Positions 1 through 9,249 of a DNA stretch of 64,000 nucleotides are shown piece after piece (the stretch's first letter is position 1; each line of letters opens with the position of its first letter). Below the pieces are notes generated by a model that saw only the letters and a list, made by a program, of their open reading frames with translations, did not search any database and had not been told where the DNA came from. This stretch comes from Thraustochytrium sp. TN22 (taxonomy: Eukaryota; Sar; Bigyra; Thraustochytrida; Thraustochytriidae): contig JABLUY010000005.1 in NCBI GenBank assembly GCA_013306675.1, forward strand, positions 255,934-319,933, written 5' to 3'. The position numbers and the translations under genes were made by a program.

Positions 1-48
1 ATGTTGATATCTTAGTTCACATGGTTCAGTGATTGCTCATTCGTGGTG

Positions 49-1878
49 CTATAGCGCGTCGTGGAAGAGCTGCAGTGAATCGGCGTCCTGCTCGCCATGG
101 TCCAGTGTGAGCTCCGGGGCCGGCAGAGGGCCCGCAGCTTTGGCTGCTAGGCTCTCGAGCAGTCTGTCGCCCGAGCTCGCGAGGCGGTCCGAACTGGCGA
201 CAAGCCTGGCACTCGCCCCCGCGGTGCCCGCCCCCGCGGCCGTGCGGCGCGCGTCTTCGAAGAACGGGTGCTCGAGCGTCTCCTTGAGCTTGTTCTCCTC
301 GTCGTAGAACTCTTCGAGGATGCGCAGGCGCTCGCGCGAGACCTTGGTGCGTGAGCTGCGCTCCTCCTCGAGCTGGCGCGAGAGGGAGGCGTTGGTCTGC
401 ATCTCCGTGACGAGCTGCGCCTGCAGGTCCTGCACCTTGACGGCGAGGTTCTTGAGCTGGAGCTCCATGCGCCGCCGGTGCGCGCCGGCGCGCTGCAGGC
501 TGGCCTCGTACTCGGCAAAGTGAGTCTGCGTGCGCTGCGTCTGGTCCTCAGTGATGCGCGAGTCCATGCGTGAGTGCACGAGGTCGGTGCGCAGCTGCTC
601 CACGAGGCCGTCGGCCTCGGCGAGGCGCGCGAGCGCATCCTTGAGCTGGCGCCGCAGGTCTTGGTCGCCGTGCTCCGTGAGCTCCACCTGCTCGCGCAGC
701 ACATTCAGGTTCTCCTCGAGCTCAGAGATGGTGCCCTGCAGCAAATTCTCGCGGCGCTCCGCCTCTTCCAGAGCCGCGGTCTTGGCGTCGAGCTGCTCGC
801 GCTGCTTGTTGTTGACCAGCGTCAGACTGTCGGCCTTATCGCGCCACTCGGCCAGCTGCGACTTGCGCGCGGCCGCGAGCCGCTCCGCCTCCTCGCACCG
901 CTTCTCGGCCGCGGCGGCCGCCGTGCCCTGGCGCGCTTGGGCGCGCTCCAGGTCGCGCGCCTTGTCCTCGAGCGCGCGCTGAAGCTCCGCCACCTGGTCC
1001 TGGAGGGCCTCCTTGTCCGCAAGCAGCCGCACGTTGGACGCGCGTAGCTCCTTGGTCTCCGTTTCGTCGCGCCGCTGCGCCTCCTGCAGCTCGGCCTGCG
1101 TGCGCGCCAGCTCGCATCGGAGCCCGCTCTCGGTCTGCTGTGCCTCCTGTAGCAAGCTTTTGAGTTCCAGCGCCACGGTGGCCTCGCTGTCGCGCTTGTG
1201 CGTCACATCCTGCTCCACGGCTAGCAGGCGCGACCGCAGCGCGCGCTCGCGCTCCAGCGCCTGCAGCGACGCCTGCGACGCCTGCGACCGCAGCCGCTGC
1301 ACGAGCAGGTCGAGATCTGCGATGCGTCGATCCTTGGCTTCCGCCTCTAATCTAATGCGCTCTACGATGAGCCGCTGGTCCCGCAGCCGCTGCACCGACC
1401 GCTGGATCTCCTCCAGCTCGCCCGACACACGCTCTACGGCGCGGCCTGGCACGGTCGAAGTCTGCGCTGTCGCATGGAGTCGGGCGCGATTGGCGCGTGC
1501 GAGAAGGCCCTCGGCCCGCCGCCGCGCGAGCGCCGTGGCGCCGCCCGCGTCATCGCCGACGCCCAGGTTCTCCGTGCTCTGCTGCTGCTGCTCCTCCTCC
1601 TCCTCCTCTTCGTCTTGGTCTCCCTCCTCCTCGCGGCTCGGCCGCGCCTTGGCCGGTGCTTTTCTCCGCTGCGACCGACGCAGCCGTGTCTTGCCGCCCG
1701 GCGCCACGGTCTGCGCCTGCGCTGTGGCAGCGCCGCCGCTGCCGGGCGCCGCACGCCGCCGCGAGGTCGTCGCGGTCGTCGTCGCCGGCACTGCCGCGTT
1801 GCCTCCGCCGCCACCGCCGCCGCCACGGCTGCCGCGCGCGCCGCCGCCGCCCTGCTCGCGGGCTGCGCCGCTGCGCAT
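49..1878 (-). CDS. Long coiled-coil protein with low-complexity N-terminus
   Basis: Starting from the ATG at 1878, the protein has about 609 residues. The open frame continues upstream to 1950 but only through non-ATG codons. Residues 1-130 are disordered: Gly-rich runs, a basic stretch and a Glu/Gln run. From about residue 150 to 560 it is almost unbroken heptad-like coiled coil rich in Glu, Arg, Leu and Ala. The last 60 residues are an Ala/Gly/Ser-rich tail ending in an acidic patch. It resembles the rods of myosin-tail, centrosomal or Golgi coiled-coil proteins, but I see no diagnostic domain and assign no function. No TM segment or signal peptide is visible. The GC-repeat-rich sequence beyond 1878 would hold its promoter. 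Confidence 0.75.
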   Translation of the reverse strand: MRSGAAREQGGGGARGSRGGGGGGGGNAAVPATTTATTSRRRAAPGSGGAATAQAQTVAPGGKTRLRRSQRRKAPAKARPSREEEGDQDEEEEEEEQQQQSTENLGVGDDAGGATALARRRAEGLLARANRARLHATAQTSTVPGRAVERVSGELEEIQRSVQRLRDQRLIVERIRLEAEAKDRRIADLDLLVQRLRSQASQASLQALERERALRSRLLAVEQDVTHKRDSEATVALELKSLLQEAQQTESGLRCELARTQAELQEAQRRDETETKELRASNVRLLADKEALQDQVAELQRALEDKARDLERAQARQGTAAAAAEKRCEEAERLAAARKSQLAEWRDKADSLTLVNNKQREQLDAKTAALEEAERRENLLQGTISELEENLNVLREQVELTEHGDQDLRRQLKDALARLAEADGLVEQLRTDLVHSRMDSRITEDQTQRTQTHFAEYEASLQRAGAHRRRMELQLKNLAVKVQDLQAQLVTEMQTNASLSRQLEEERSSRTKVSRERLRILEEFYDEENKLKETLEHPFFEDARRTAAGAGTAGASARLVASSDRLASSGDRLLESLAAKAAGPLPAPELTLDHGEQDADSLQLFHDAL

Positions 1879-1885
1879 CAGCCCC

Positions 1886-1925
<40 letters not shown>

Positions 1926-2616
1926 GCGCGCGCGCGCGCGCCACCGCCACCGCCGCCGCCGCTCGCCGTTAGGCTCTTGCCAGGGGCCGTCTTGTTTGCT
2001 CGCGTGCGTGCGCGCCGTGCTCTCGCGCGGGGCGGGAAAAATCCGCGTCAAGCGCCGCAGCCTCTAGAGCAAGTGTCAAGAGGCGCTGTCCGAGCGCGTC
2101 GCAAGCTGAGCCTCTATAGCCGCGACGGCGCCCGTGCCGCGCAACGACTCGAGCAGACGAATCAACGTCATCAGGCAGAATTTATCACGCAGACCTTGGT
2201 AACAACCTTCAAGCTCTCTACGTTGCTATGCTGCTACTCTCAGTGTGTCTCGCTTCCTCGCTCAAAGTCGTGAGGAAGCGACCAGGGAAGAGCCCTGCGA
2301 CAGGACCGACCCGCGCTGGAGCCAATCGCTTGCATTGCTCTGACCTCGCTTTGCTCGCCGTTATTTACCTCCCTACGCGGACCTGCTCATGCAAGACGGG
2401 CCCAAGGGCGCCTGCCTCGCACGGAGCCCACCATCGCGTCTGGGTCGTCTCTCCGTCTCTCTCGTCTCTCTCGTCTTTCTCGTCTCTCTCCTCCGTGCAT
2501 GCGCCGCCTCAGCTGGGACGAGTGCCCCGGCTTTGGCCGGACTCCGCCGCGTGGCGCAGCGCGACACCGCGCCACGACTCGCGAGCGTAGTCGCGACTTG
2601 GCCCGGAGCCAGACGC
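1879..2616. other. Intergenic region, no gene seen
   Basis: This lies between the start of the coiled-coil gene and the stop of GAR1, both on the minus strand. It contains a GCC/CG run (about 1890-1940) and a pyrimidine-rich CTCTCTCGT tract (about 2450-2490). The longer open frames here are GC-driven shadows without conserved content. Confidence 0.5.
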
Positions 2617-3231
2617 TTACCACCGGCCACGGCCGCCGCCGCCGCGAGGGGCACCGCGGCCACGGCCGCCGCCGCGAGGCGCGCCGCGAAAGCCACCGGC
2701 ACCACCACGGCCGCCGCGCATGCCGCCGCGCATGCCGCCGCCACGGCCACCACGCATGCCACCACGGCCGCCGCCGCGGCCACCGCCGCGGCCACCACCA
2801 CGGCCGCCGCGGCCGCCGCCGCCGCCGGCCTTGGGGTCCGTGAAGCGGGAGACGGACAGGACCTTCTCCGGGCTAATATACACCTTGTCGTCCTCCTTGA
2901 AGGACGAGGGCTGGAAGCCATCGTCCAGCTTCACGGTGAACATGATCTTGTTGATGGGGCCAAAGACCTCGTCGATCTTGCCGATCTTGTTCTTGTTCTC
3001 CAGGTACGCCCCGGCGTTGAAGTGCGGCAGCTGGTCCGGCAGGATGCACTCGAAGAGCAGCTCGTTCTCCGCCGGATGCATGAACTTGCCGGCCTCGATC
3101 ACATGCTCGGGCGGGCCCTCCTCGAAGCTCCTCCGCTGGAACCCGCCGCGGCCACCGCCGCGGCCACCGCCGCGCCCGCCGAAGCCGCCGCGCCCGCCGC
3201 CGCGCCCGCCGCCGCGCCCGCCGCGCTGCAT
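2617..3231 (-). CDS. GAR1: H/ACA snoRNP core protein GAR1
   Basis: GAR1 is a core subunit of box H/ACA snoRNPs, which pseudouridylate rRNA and snRNA in nucleoli and Cajal bodies. The 204-residue protein has the exact family layout. An N-terminal GAR domain (RGG repeats, residues 1-30) is followed by the conserved Gar1 beta-barrel core (about 40-115), with GPPEHVIEAGKF, FNAGAYLENKNKIGKIDEVF, FTVKLDDG and the SSFKEDDKVYI turn. A long C-terminal RGG/GGR tail closes it. The length is close to the human protein (217). I chose the ATG at 3231 because RGG repeats begin immediately after it. The frame stays open upstream through a 12-Gln run to 3537, without recognisable Gar1 sequence, and this is more likely 5' UTR. 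The gene appears intronless. Confidence 0.95.
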   Translation of the reverse strand: MQRGGRGGGRGGGRGGFGGRGGGRGGGRGGFQRRSFEEGPPEHVIEAGKFMHPAENELLFECILPDQLPHFNAGAYLENKNKIGKIDEVFGPINKIMFTVKLDDGFQPSSFKEDDKVYISPEKVLSVSRFTDPKAGGGGGRGGRGGGRGGGRGGGRGGMRGGRGGGMRGGMRGGRGGAGGFRGAPRGGGRGRGAPRGGGGRGRW

Positions 3232-3236
3232 TCTGC

Positions 3237-3240
<4 letters not shown>

Positions 3241-3276
<36 letters not shown>
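3241..3276. repeat. (CTG)12 trinucleotide repeat upstream of GAR1
   Basis: Twelve perfect CTG units lie 9 bp upstream of the GAR1 ATG. On the GAR1 strand they read CAG. They are probably in the 5' UTR, but would encode polyglutamine if translation began further upstream in the same open frame. Confidence 0.9.
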
Positions 3277-3277
<1 letters not shown>

Positions 3278-3610
3278 GCCCGACCGCTTCCGCGCGCGAT
3301 CGACCGGCCTGCCGGCACCTCGAGCCGCGCCTCCGCCGCGAGGGCAGCTGCCGCGACGCGCCGCCGCCTGCCTCCGCGCCGCGCGAGTCTGCGCTGCGCC
3401 GCGCGGCCGCCGCCCTCGACGGAGTCCGCAAGGCCCGCGCGGGGCCAACCATGTTTTCCCCACTTGCGCGCGCGCCCCGCCCTTTGCGGCCGCCGCCGCG
3501 CCCTTTCCGGCGCCTCTGCCGCACTTGCCGCCGCCAACTCCCACTTGCGCCTGCCGCGCTCCCGCCTCCCGCCGCCTCCCGCCTTACCTTCTCAGCGCGA
3601 GGCGCCTGCG

Positions 3611-3626
3611 CCAATGGAAGATATAA
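3611..3626 (+). promoter_or_regulatory. CCAAT/TATA-like core promoter for the PRPP-synthetase-like gene
   Basis: A CCAAT at 3611-3615 is followed by TATAA at 3622-3626. They point toward the plus-strand gene at 4116 and would place transcription start near 3650. This is inferred from motif match and orientation only. Confidence 0.4.
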
Positions 3627-3710
3627 GGCGGGACTGCTCAGCCACTGGCCCTAGCTAACTAGCAGGTCCTTGGAAAGAAAGGACCTCGTCGGGCTCGGGA
3701 CACTGAGATC

Positions 3711-4012
3711 GTAAGAGCGCCGCGCCACTGGCAGCGCTTGCAAACTTGCGGCAGAACCCGCTGAGCAGCACAGCATTACAGCATCGCACAGCATCACAGC
3801 GCCCATCATGATTCGTGTGGCCTGACTGACTCATGCTTCGCAGGGTGCTCCAAGGCTTGGTGCTCTCGGCAAGGCCGCTGGAGGCCTGCCAACAACGATC
3901 GTTGGCAGCGCCTGCTCGTTGCTTGCCATTGCTTGCCATTGCGTGCCAGTGCTCGCTCGTCGCTTGCTCGCTCCATGTCTGGTTGGTACTAACAACGCTG
4001 CGCTGCGCGCAG
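3711..4012 (+). other. Putative 5' UTR intron of the PRPP-synthetase-like gene
   Basis: The donor GTAAGA is at 3711. A perfect TACTAAC branch-site heptamer at 3987-3993 lies 19 nt before the acceptor GCGCAG ending at 4012. No ATG lies between the TATA-like box and the donor, so the upstream exon would be purely leader. After splicing, an ATG at 4033 lies upstream of the main ATG in a different frame and would act as an overlapping upstream ORF. Confidence 0.5.
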
Positions 4013-4115
4013 GCTACGCACTGTACACGGCCATGCAGGCCAACGGCGCAGAGCGCGTTGCTGGGCCTGGCGGCGAGCGGCGGCGGCGGGCGGCAGCGGC
4101 GGCGGCAGCGGCAGG

Positions 4116-5411
4116 ATGCGGCGCGCGGTGCTGGGACGCGGCGGGCCGGCCGCGGCGGCCGCGCTGGGCTTGGCCGGCGCGGCCTGGGCGGCGGCGTGGC
4201 GCGGCGCGGGCGGCGCGGATGGATCCGCGCGGTGCGAGCAGGCGAGCGGCGGCGGCGCGGCGGCGACGGCGGCGGCGGCCGCAGCGGCGGCGGCGAGCGG
4301 CGACGCGCCGCGGCTGCGGCCGCGGTCGAGCACCAAGGCCATCACGGGCACCAAGAAGCCGCACGCGTGCTCGGTCAAGAACGAGTTCACGCCGGGGTGC
4401 GGGGAGCTCATGGTGTTCGCGGGCAACAGCAACGTGCCGCTGGCCAAGGAGGTGGCGCAGCGGCTCGGGTGCCCGCTGGGCAGGGCCACCGTGGGGCAGT
4501 TCGCGGACGGCGAGGTGAGCGTCAAGATCAACGACTCGGTGCGCGGCAAGGACGTGTACATCGTGCAGCCCACGTCGCCGCCCGTGAACGAGCACCTCAT
4601 GGAGCTGCTGCTCATGGTGAGCGCGGCGCGGCACGCCAGCGCCAAGCGGGTGACCGTGGTGGTCCCCTACTTTGGCTACATGCGCTCGCTCGCGCACTCG
4701 GCGCCCACCAAGAGCCGCACGGACTGGAACTACGCGCGGTCCAACCTCGCGGCCTCGGACGTGGCGCGCATGATGGAGGTTGCCGGCGCGCAGAGCGTCA
4801 TCGCCGTCGACATTTACCCGCCGGGCCAGGGCATGGCCGAGGGCTTCTTCCAGGAGACGCCCATCGAGACGCTTGAGGCCGACAATTTCGTGCCGCCCGA
4901 GCTGGCCACCGCCATCATGGTGCGCGATGAGCCCAGCATCGCTGTCGTCTCGCCGCACGCGTCCTGCCTGACCAAGGCCAAGCTCTTCAAGGTCGGCCTC
5001 TCCGACGCGCTCGACCGCCCCATTGACCTCGCCACCATCATCCGCACCCCACCGCCTCCGGCCAAGGAGGGCGACCCCATGCCGCGCAGTGTCGACCTCG
5101 TCGGCAACGTCGAGGGCAAGGCTGTAGTTATCGTCGAGAACATCATCGAGTCCGGCCGCACCACCTGCGACGCTGTCGAGGCCGTCAAGGCAGCGGGTGC
5201 CGGCTCCGTCTCCGTCTACTGCAGCCACGCTCTTTTCAACGAATCTGCCGCCGAGCGACTGGCCGCCGCGCCAATTGATAAAATCGTCGTCCTGAACACC
5301 GTGCCTATCCGCGAGGCTGACCAGAAGCGCCTGGGCGACAAGCTTCACATTATCTCTGTCGCGCCGCGCATCTCGGAGCTCATTTGCCGCATGCATTACG
5401 AGCCCAAGTGA
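4116..5411 (+). CDS. Ribose-phosphate pyrophosphokinase-like protein with altered active site
   Basis: PRPP synthetase makes phosphoribosyl pyrophosphate from ribose-5-phosphate and ATP. This 431-residue protein has an Ala/Gly-rich N-terminal extension (about 1-95), possibly an organelle-targeting peptide. The two phosphoribosyltransferase-type domains follow, with VFAGNSNVPLAKEVAQRLG near 99, GQFADGEVSVKI, IVQPTSPPVNEHLMELLLM and VPYFGY near 183-188. Family motifs are changed at three sites. The Arg-Gln-Asp/Lys stretch after PYFGY is replaced by MRSLAHS. The metal-binding DLH is DIY (232-234). The PRPP-loop VDDxxDTGGT is VENIIESGRTT (340-350). Vertebrate PRPS-associated proteins also carry altered loops, so a regulatory, non-catalytic role is possible. 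Family length is about 320 residues; the excess is the N-terminus and short insertions. Confidence 0.85.
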   Translation: MRRAVLGRGGPAAAAALGLAGAAWAAAWRGAGGADGSARCEQASGGGAAATAAAAAAAAASGDAPRLRPRSSTKAITGTKKPHACSVKNEFTPGCGELMVFAGNSNVPLAKEVAQRLGCPLGRATVGQFADGEVSVKINDSVRGKDVYIVQPTSPPVNEHLMELLLMVSAARHASAKRVTVVVPYFGYMRSLAHSAPTKSRTDWNYARSNLAASDVARMMEVAGAQSVIAVDIYPPGQGMAEGFFQETPIETLEADNFVPPELATAIMVRDEPSIAVVSPHASCLTKAKLFKVGLSDALDRPIDLATIIRTPPPPAKEGDPMPRSVDLVGNVEGKAVVIVENIIESGRTTCDAVEAVKAAGAGSVSVYCSHALFNESAAERLAAAPIDKIVVLNTVPIREADQKRLGDKLHIISVAPRISELICRMHYEPK

Positions 5412-5530
5412 GCGCGGTTTTCGTGACGTGATGTGAGAAGGAGACAAGCTGCACGCACACAGGAGGGGCGAGAACGAGAGAGCGAGAGCGAGAGCGCATG
5501 CATGAATAACAAAAAGGCAAAAGTTGATCA

Positions 5531-5556
5531 AGAGAGAGAGAGAGAGAGAGAGAGAG
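5531..5556. repeat. (GA)n microsatellite in convergent intergenic space
   Basis: A run of about 13 GA units lies between the two convergent genes ending at 5411 (plus) and 5729 (minus). The rest of this 317-bp gap is AT-richer and holds no gene. Confidence 0.9.
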
Positions 5557-5702
5557 GTAGAGAGAGGCCAAAGGAGAAGCAAGCACATGTGAGGAGGGGG
5601 TGGGTTGCGGTATTGGAAAAAGAAGGTGTTGTTGATTTCTTCATGTGTGTCTTCAAGTTTGATTTCAGGCTCCATCTCCTTTCTTGATCGCGCGATGTCG
5701 CA

Positions 5703-5708
5703 AATAAA
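5703..5708 (+). terminator. AATAAA, possible polyadenylation signal
   Basis: An AATAAA hexamer lies about 290 nt downstream of the PRPP-synthetase-like stop codon and 20 nt before the end of the opposing gene. It is plausible as a poly(A) signal but unproven for this lineage. Confidence 0.3.
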
Positions 5709-5728
5709 CTACAGTGCGGCGCCCACCT

Positions 5729-7096
5729 CTACTTGCTGGCTGCGCCAGTCGGCTGCTCGGCGCGCGCAACCTCGAGACGCTCGCGCACCGCCTGCGCAAG
5801 CGAGGCGATCGTGTAGAGCTCGTGGCGGCGCTCGGCCTGCGCAGCGCGCACGTGCTCGATGGTCTCCACCATCAGGCTCTTCTTCCAGCCGTTAAAGGCC
5901 TCCAGCGAGGCGAGACGGGCCGCCGCATACGGGCGCGGATACGAGAGACCGACCTCGAAGGAGGCGACGATGCCCTCAGGCAGTGTGACGATGACCTCGT
6001 TGTCCGCGACGCTGACCGGACACGTCTTTCGCAGCGTGGCAATCTCCTGGTCGAGCGCGCGGCCGCAGCGCACGCTTTCGCGCAGCTCGCGCACGAGGAA
6101 GCGGATGTCGTTGCGCCGCACGGCTTCGGCCAGCACGCGCGCGTGCAGCTCCTTGCGACGTGAGAAGAGCGCCTTGGGCGCGTCCGCGTCGTCCCCCGAC
6201 AGCGGCGACACCTTGGCGTCCGTGAGCAGCGAGGTCTCCGGGTCGAAGTGCAGCTGCAGCCGCAAGTTCTCGCGAGCCGCCTGCACCACAAAGGAGGCCT
6301 CCTCGAAGTCGCTCACAGTGATGCCGCTCAGGCTGTCCAGCACGCGACGCACCTCGCCTACCCATTCAAGCTTCTCCTGCACCTGCGAGGTGCGATCGTC
6401 CGCGCCCTCCTCTTCGGCGGCGCGCAACGCCTGCTCGGCCGCCTGCGTGCGCTCCGCCAGCGTCGCCGTGTCGGCCACCAGCTCCTTGCAGCGCGCCTCG
6501 GACCCTGCGCAGGCGTCCTGCAGCACCTTGCGGCGCTCGTTCAGCCGCTGCATCACTGCCACCTCCTTCTCGATCAGCGCGTCGCACGCGTCTGCGCTCA
6601 GCTCGCCCAGGCCCTCGGGCAACTCGGCGCGCGTCAGCTCGCGCAGGCCGGCCAGCCGCTCCACCAGCTCCAGCCGCCGCTCCTCGTAGCGCCCGATCAG
6701 GCCAGTCAGCTCCGCCGCTGCCGCGCCCACCTGCTCCTGCAGCGCGTCGAACCGCGCGCGCACCTCGCGCGCCTTGGCCTCGGCCGCGCGCTCGCCCTCG
6801 CGCAGCACCTCCAGCGCGCCCTCGTTCACCGACCCTTGCGCCTGGAACTCGAAGAGCTTCTCCACGAGCAGCTGCTGCGCCTCCAGCTCCACCATGGCTT
6901 CGCGCAGCGCCTCGCGCCGCGTCGCCACGCGCCGCTCCTCGCCCGCGTCGCCATCCTGCCACGCCGCGCGCGCCGCCAGAAAGCTGCTCACCACGTCCGT
7001 GCTCTGCACCGACCGGCTGCTAAACGCCTCCTCCAGCGGCGCCAGGTCCTCCGCCACGCGCCGCAGCGCCGCGCCGCTCATCGCTGCCGCCGCCAT
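5729..7096 (-). CDS. Coiled-coil protein with possible C-terminal RWD-like domain
   Basis: The 455-residue protein begins at the ATG at 7096. Residues 1-290 are predominantly helical coiled coil rich in Ala, Glu and Arg. From about 290 the character changes to alternating beta/alpha sequence, with LRLQLHFDPETSLLTDAKV and, near 370-410, a hydrophobic beta pattern ending in VGLSYPRPY. A long coiled coil followed by a compact domain of this kind recalls kinetochore proteins of the KNL1/Spc7 type, whose C-termini carry RWD folds. That is only a fold-level impression and I give no gene name. No TM or signal peptide is seen. The minus-strand neighbour MFS gene ends 533 bp upstream of this start. 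Confidence 0.7.
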   Translation of the reverse strand: MAAAAMSGAALRRVAEDLAPLEEAFSSRSVQSTDVVSSFLAARAAWQDGDAGEERRVATRREALREAMVELEAQQLLVEKLFEFQAQGSVNEGALEVLREGERAAEAKAREVRARFDALQEQVGAAAAELTGLIGRYEERRLELVERLAGLRELTRAELPEGLGELSADACDALIEKEVAVMQRLNERRKVLQDACAGSEARCKELVADTATLAERTQAAEQALRAAEEEGADDRTSQVQEKLEWVGEVRRVLDSLSGITVSDFEEASFVVQAARENLRLQLHFDPETSLLTDAKVSPLSGDDADAPKALFSRRKELHARVLAEAVRRNDIRFLVRELRESVRCGRALDQEIATLRKTCPVSVADNEVIVTLPEGIVASFEVGLSYPRPYAAARLASLEAFNGWKKSLMVETIEHVRAAQAERRHELYTIASLAQAVRERLEVARAEQPTGAASK

Positions 7097-7629
7097 CGCG
7101 CTGCGGGCCGCCCGCGCTGCCCGCGCCTCTGCACGTTGGCCGCCGCCGCCGCCGCCGCCGCGCCGTGCTCTCGGTTCTGCGCGCCGTCGTCGCGCGCTGT
7201 CGGCGGTTATCCCCGGGCCCGGCCACCGAGGCTGGGACAGTCACGGTCACTGCCTGCCAACTTACTTTGCACTGGCATGTCATGGTGTCAGTGGCGCCCA
7301 AAAAGGCGTGGCGCGCAGCTTGAAGAGCCCAACGATGTGACGTGCAACGAGCTCGAGGCCGTGATGATGAGGGAACGCCAAAGGATCGCCAGGCCATCGC
7401 AACCAGTACGGCCCGGAGAGGTAAAGGAGCAGCAGCTCGCCCTGCGTATTCCCCCCACCCCACGAGGCGCGCCTGTGACGCAAGATGCAAACAGGAGACG
7501 CGTCGCAGCGTGGCCCGGCCAAAATCTCGCCGCAGCCTCAGCCAAGGCATACGAGACGAGAATTTATGTGACACAGTTCCGTACTCATCAACAAACTGTG
7601 CGTTGGCTTAGGTAGCTCTATAAGGATGG
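7097..7629. other. Intergenic region, presumed promoter of the 5729-7096 gene
   Basis: This lies between two tandem minus-strand genes. I see no conserved coding content. A CTATAAG at about 7617 points along the plus strand and so fits neither neighbour. Confidence 0.5.
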
Positions 7630-9249
7630 TCACGCTGCCTGGAGCAGGGGTTCCCTCGCGCCTTGTTGGCCCGTGGTGCCTTGGCCAAGGTTCGCGTCCG
7701 AGTCAGCCTCTAGATCCGCATTGCCGTCTCCCTCCGCTGCACGCTCGTTTCCCTCGGCGGGCAGGCAGATCGGGGCCTTGGTCGGGACGAGAAAGAGGAC
7801 CAGGATGTTGAGGACAAAGGTAACGACGGAGAGTGCGATGCAGCCAAGAATCGTGCCCGGCGCGACGCGCATGTGCTCCGGGTGCGACGGGCGGTTGCCG
7901 AGCGTGAAACCGACGAAGATTGGGCCGACCGCGCCGCCCAAGGAGGCGAAGACGCTCACGGTGGAGTTCAGGAAGCCCTGCAGCTGCGATTCCTCAACGA
8001 GGCGCGAGAAAATGGAGCGGTTCGACGGGATGGCGAGAGAGATAGGAATGGCCCAGAGCACGAGACCGACCCAAAAGTGCCAGTGAGCCATGTCGTAAAA
8101 GTAGACGATGCGTGTAAAGACGGTGCCGATGATGGCGATGGTCGCAGAGGCCATCAGGAAGGTGCGGTCCTCGACAGCGCCGCTCAGCACCATAAGCATG
8201 ATGGAAATGACCAAAATGGTGGCCGTGATGACCAGAAAGATGTACGAGGTCTGCATGGTGGACCAGCCAAAGGCGATGCTCGCCGTTGGCACCACGAGGC
8301 TCTCCACGCAGCCGATGATGAAGTTGTAAAAGAAGATGTTGTAGAAGCAGAGCACCACCGGCACGGAGATGAAGCGGTGCACGCGCCAGATCGAAGTGAC
8401 GTCCTCGAGTTCCGACGGCGTCTGCTCCGTCGCCGGCCGCGCGTATTCTGGCGGCTCCTTGAGCACCAGCAGGAGGGCCGCCACGAGCGCCACAAGCACC
8501 ACCGCCACGAAGAGGCCCGGGGAGTTATACTCGTCCACGTGAAACGTGCCCAACGAGAATTTGATCTGCGAGGTGAGCGCGTTGAGCGCCGGCCCGAACA
8601 AAAAGCCCACAATCTTTCCCATGGAGAGCACCGTCATGAAGCGCGTGCGCCGGCGCGGCGGCACGGTACGGGCCACGAAGGCGAAGATGAGTGAGGTGTT
8701 GGCGCAGCCCACGCCACACAGGATGCGCGCCGTCAGCAGGTACGCAAAGGCGTTGTCCGGGTGGCCGTCCCGCTGCACCAGATACTCGGCAAGCATGTAG
8801 AGCACGTTGCCGGCAACGGCCACGAGCGTGGACGCCACGAGCGTCTCTAGGTACGGCCGCTTGTCCACCGTAAAGCCGAGCACCGGCTTGCTCAGCAGCG
8901 ACGCGAAGCTGAAGGCGCTCAGGATCACGCCGTACTGGTAGTTCACCGTCGCATCCGAGTGCCGGCCGCCGTCTATGCGCACCAGGTACGTGAAGAGCGA
9001 GGGCATCACCACGCCATACTCGATGGCGTCGACCAGCCCCAACAGCGACAGCACCACGTACGACGACTTGTACTCGCGCCACCACGCGTCCTCGCCGTCG
9101 AGGCCCGTGCCCTGGACCTCGCCGCCGTCCCCCTGGCCCTGGGTCGCCGCCTCCTGGTGCTCCTCGTCGCTGTCCTCGCCCGCCGCCGCGCGCCCCAGCA
9201 GCGCCTGCGCGCGCCCGTCCGCCTGGTCCTCGTCAAGCGGGGCCGGCAT
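7630..9249 (-). CDS. Major facilitator superfamily transporter, MFSD8/CLN7-like
   Basis: From the ATG at 9249 the protein has 539 residues and about 12 TM helices. An acidic cytosolic N-terminus (1-60) leads to TM1 with SYVVLSLLGLVDAIEYGVVM. The MFS signature region between TM2 and TM3 includes KPVLGFTVDKRPY. RILCGVGCANTSLIFAFVAR and the basic loop PPRRRTRF follow, and the second six-helix half begins near residue 300. Size and TM1 pattern fit the MFSD8/SPX-less MFS group; human MFSD8 (518 aa) is lysosomal and acts as a chloride channel. The C-terminus is acidic and ends EPLLQAA, a possible dileucine sorting signal. An in-frame ATG at 9423 would add 58 Arg-rich residues that look like UTR. 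Divergent to the NBAS gene. Confidence 0.85.
   Translation of the reverse strand: MPAPLDEDQADGRAQALLGRAAAGEDSDEEHQEAATQGQGDGGEVQGTGLDGEDAWWREYKSSYVVLSLLGLVDAIEYGVVMPSLFTYLVRIDGGRHSDATVNYQYGVILSAFSFASLLSKPVLGFTVDKRPYLETLVASTLVAVAGNVLYMLAEYLVQRDGHPDNAFAYLLTARILCGVGCANTSLIFAFVARTVPPRRRTRFMTVLSMGKIVGFLFGPALNALTSQIKFSLGTFHVDEYNSPGLFVAVVLVALVAALLLVLKEPPEYARPATEQTPSELEDVTSIWRVHRFISVPVVLCFYNIFFYNFIIGCVESLVVPTASIAFGWSTMQTSYIFLVITATILVISIMLMVLSGAVEDRTFLMASATIAIIGTVFTRIVYFYDMAHWHFWVGLVLWAIPISLAIPSNRSIFSRLVEESQLQGFLNSTVSVFASLGGAVGPIFVGFTLGNRPSHPEHMRVAPGTILGCIALSVVTFVLNILVLFLVPTKAPICLPAEGNERAAEGDGNADLEADSDANLGQGTTGQQGAREPLLQAA

Noticed and set aside
1013-1972. Long plus-strand Ser/Arg-rich frames opposite the coiled-coil gene
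   Set aside because: They are antisense GC-driven shadows of the 49-1878 gene with Ser/Arg/Pro-only composition and no domain.
4014-5675. 553-residue minus-strand frame opposite the PRPP-synthetase-like gene
   Set aside because: Low-complexity His/Arg/Val-rich antisense translation; the plus strand has a clear conserved domain.
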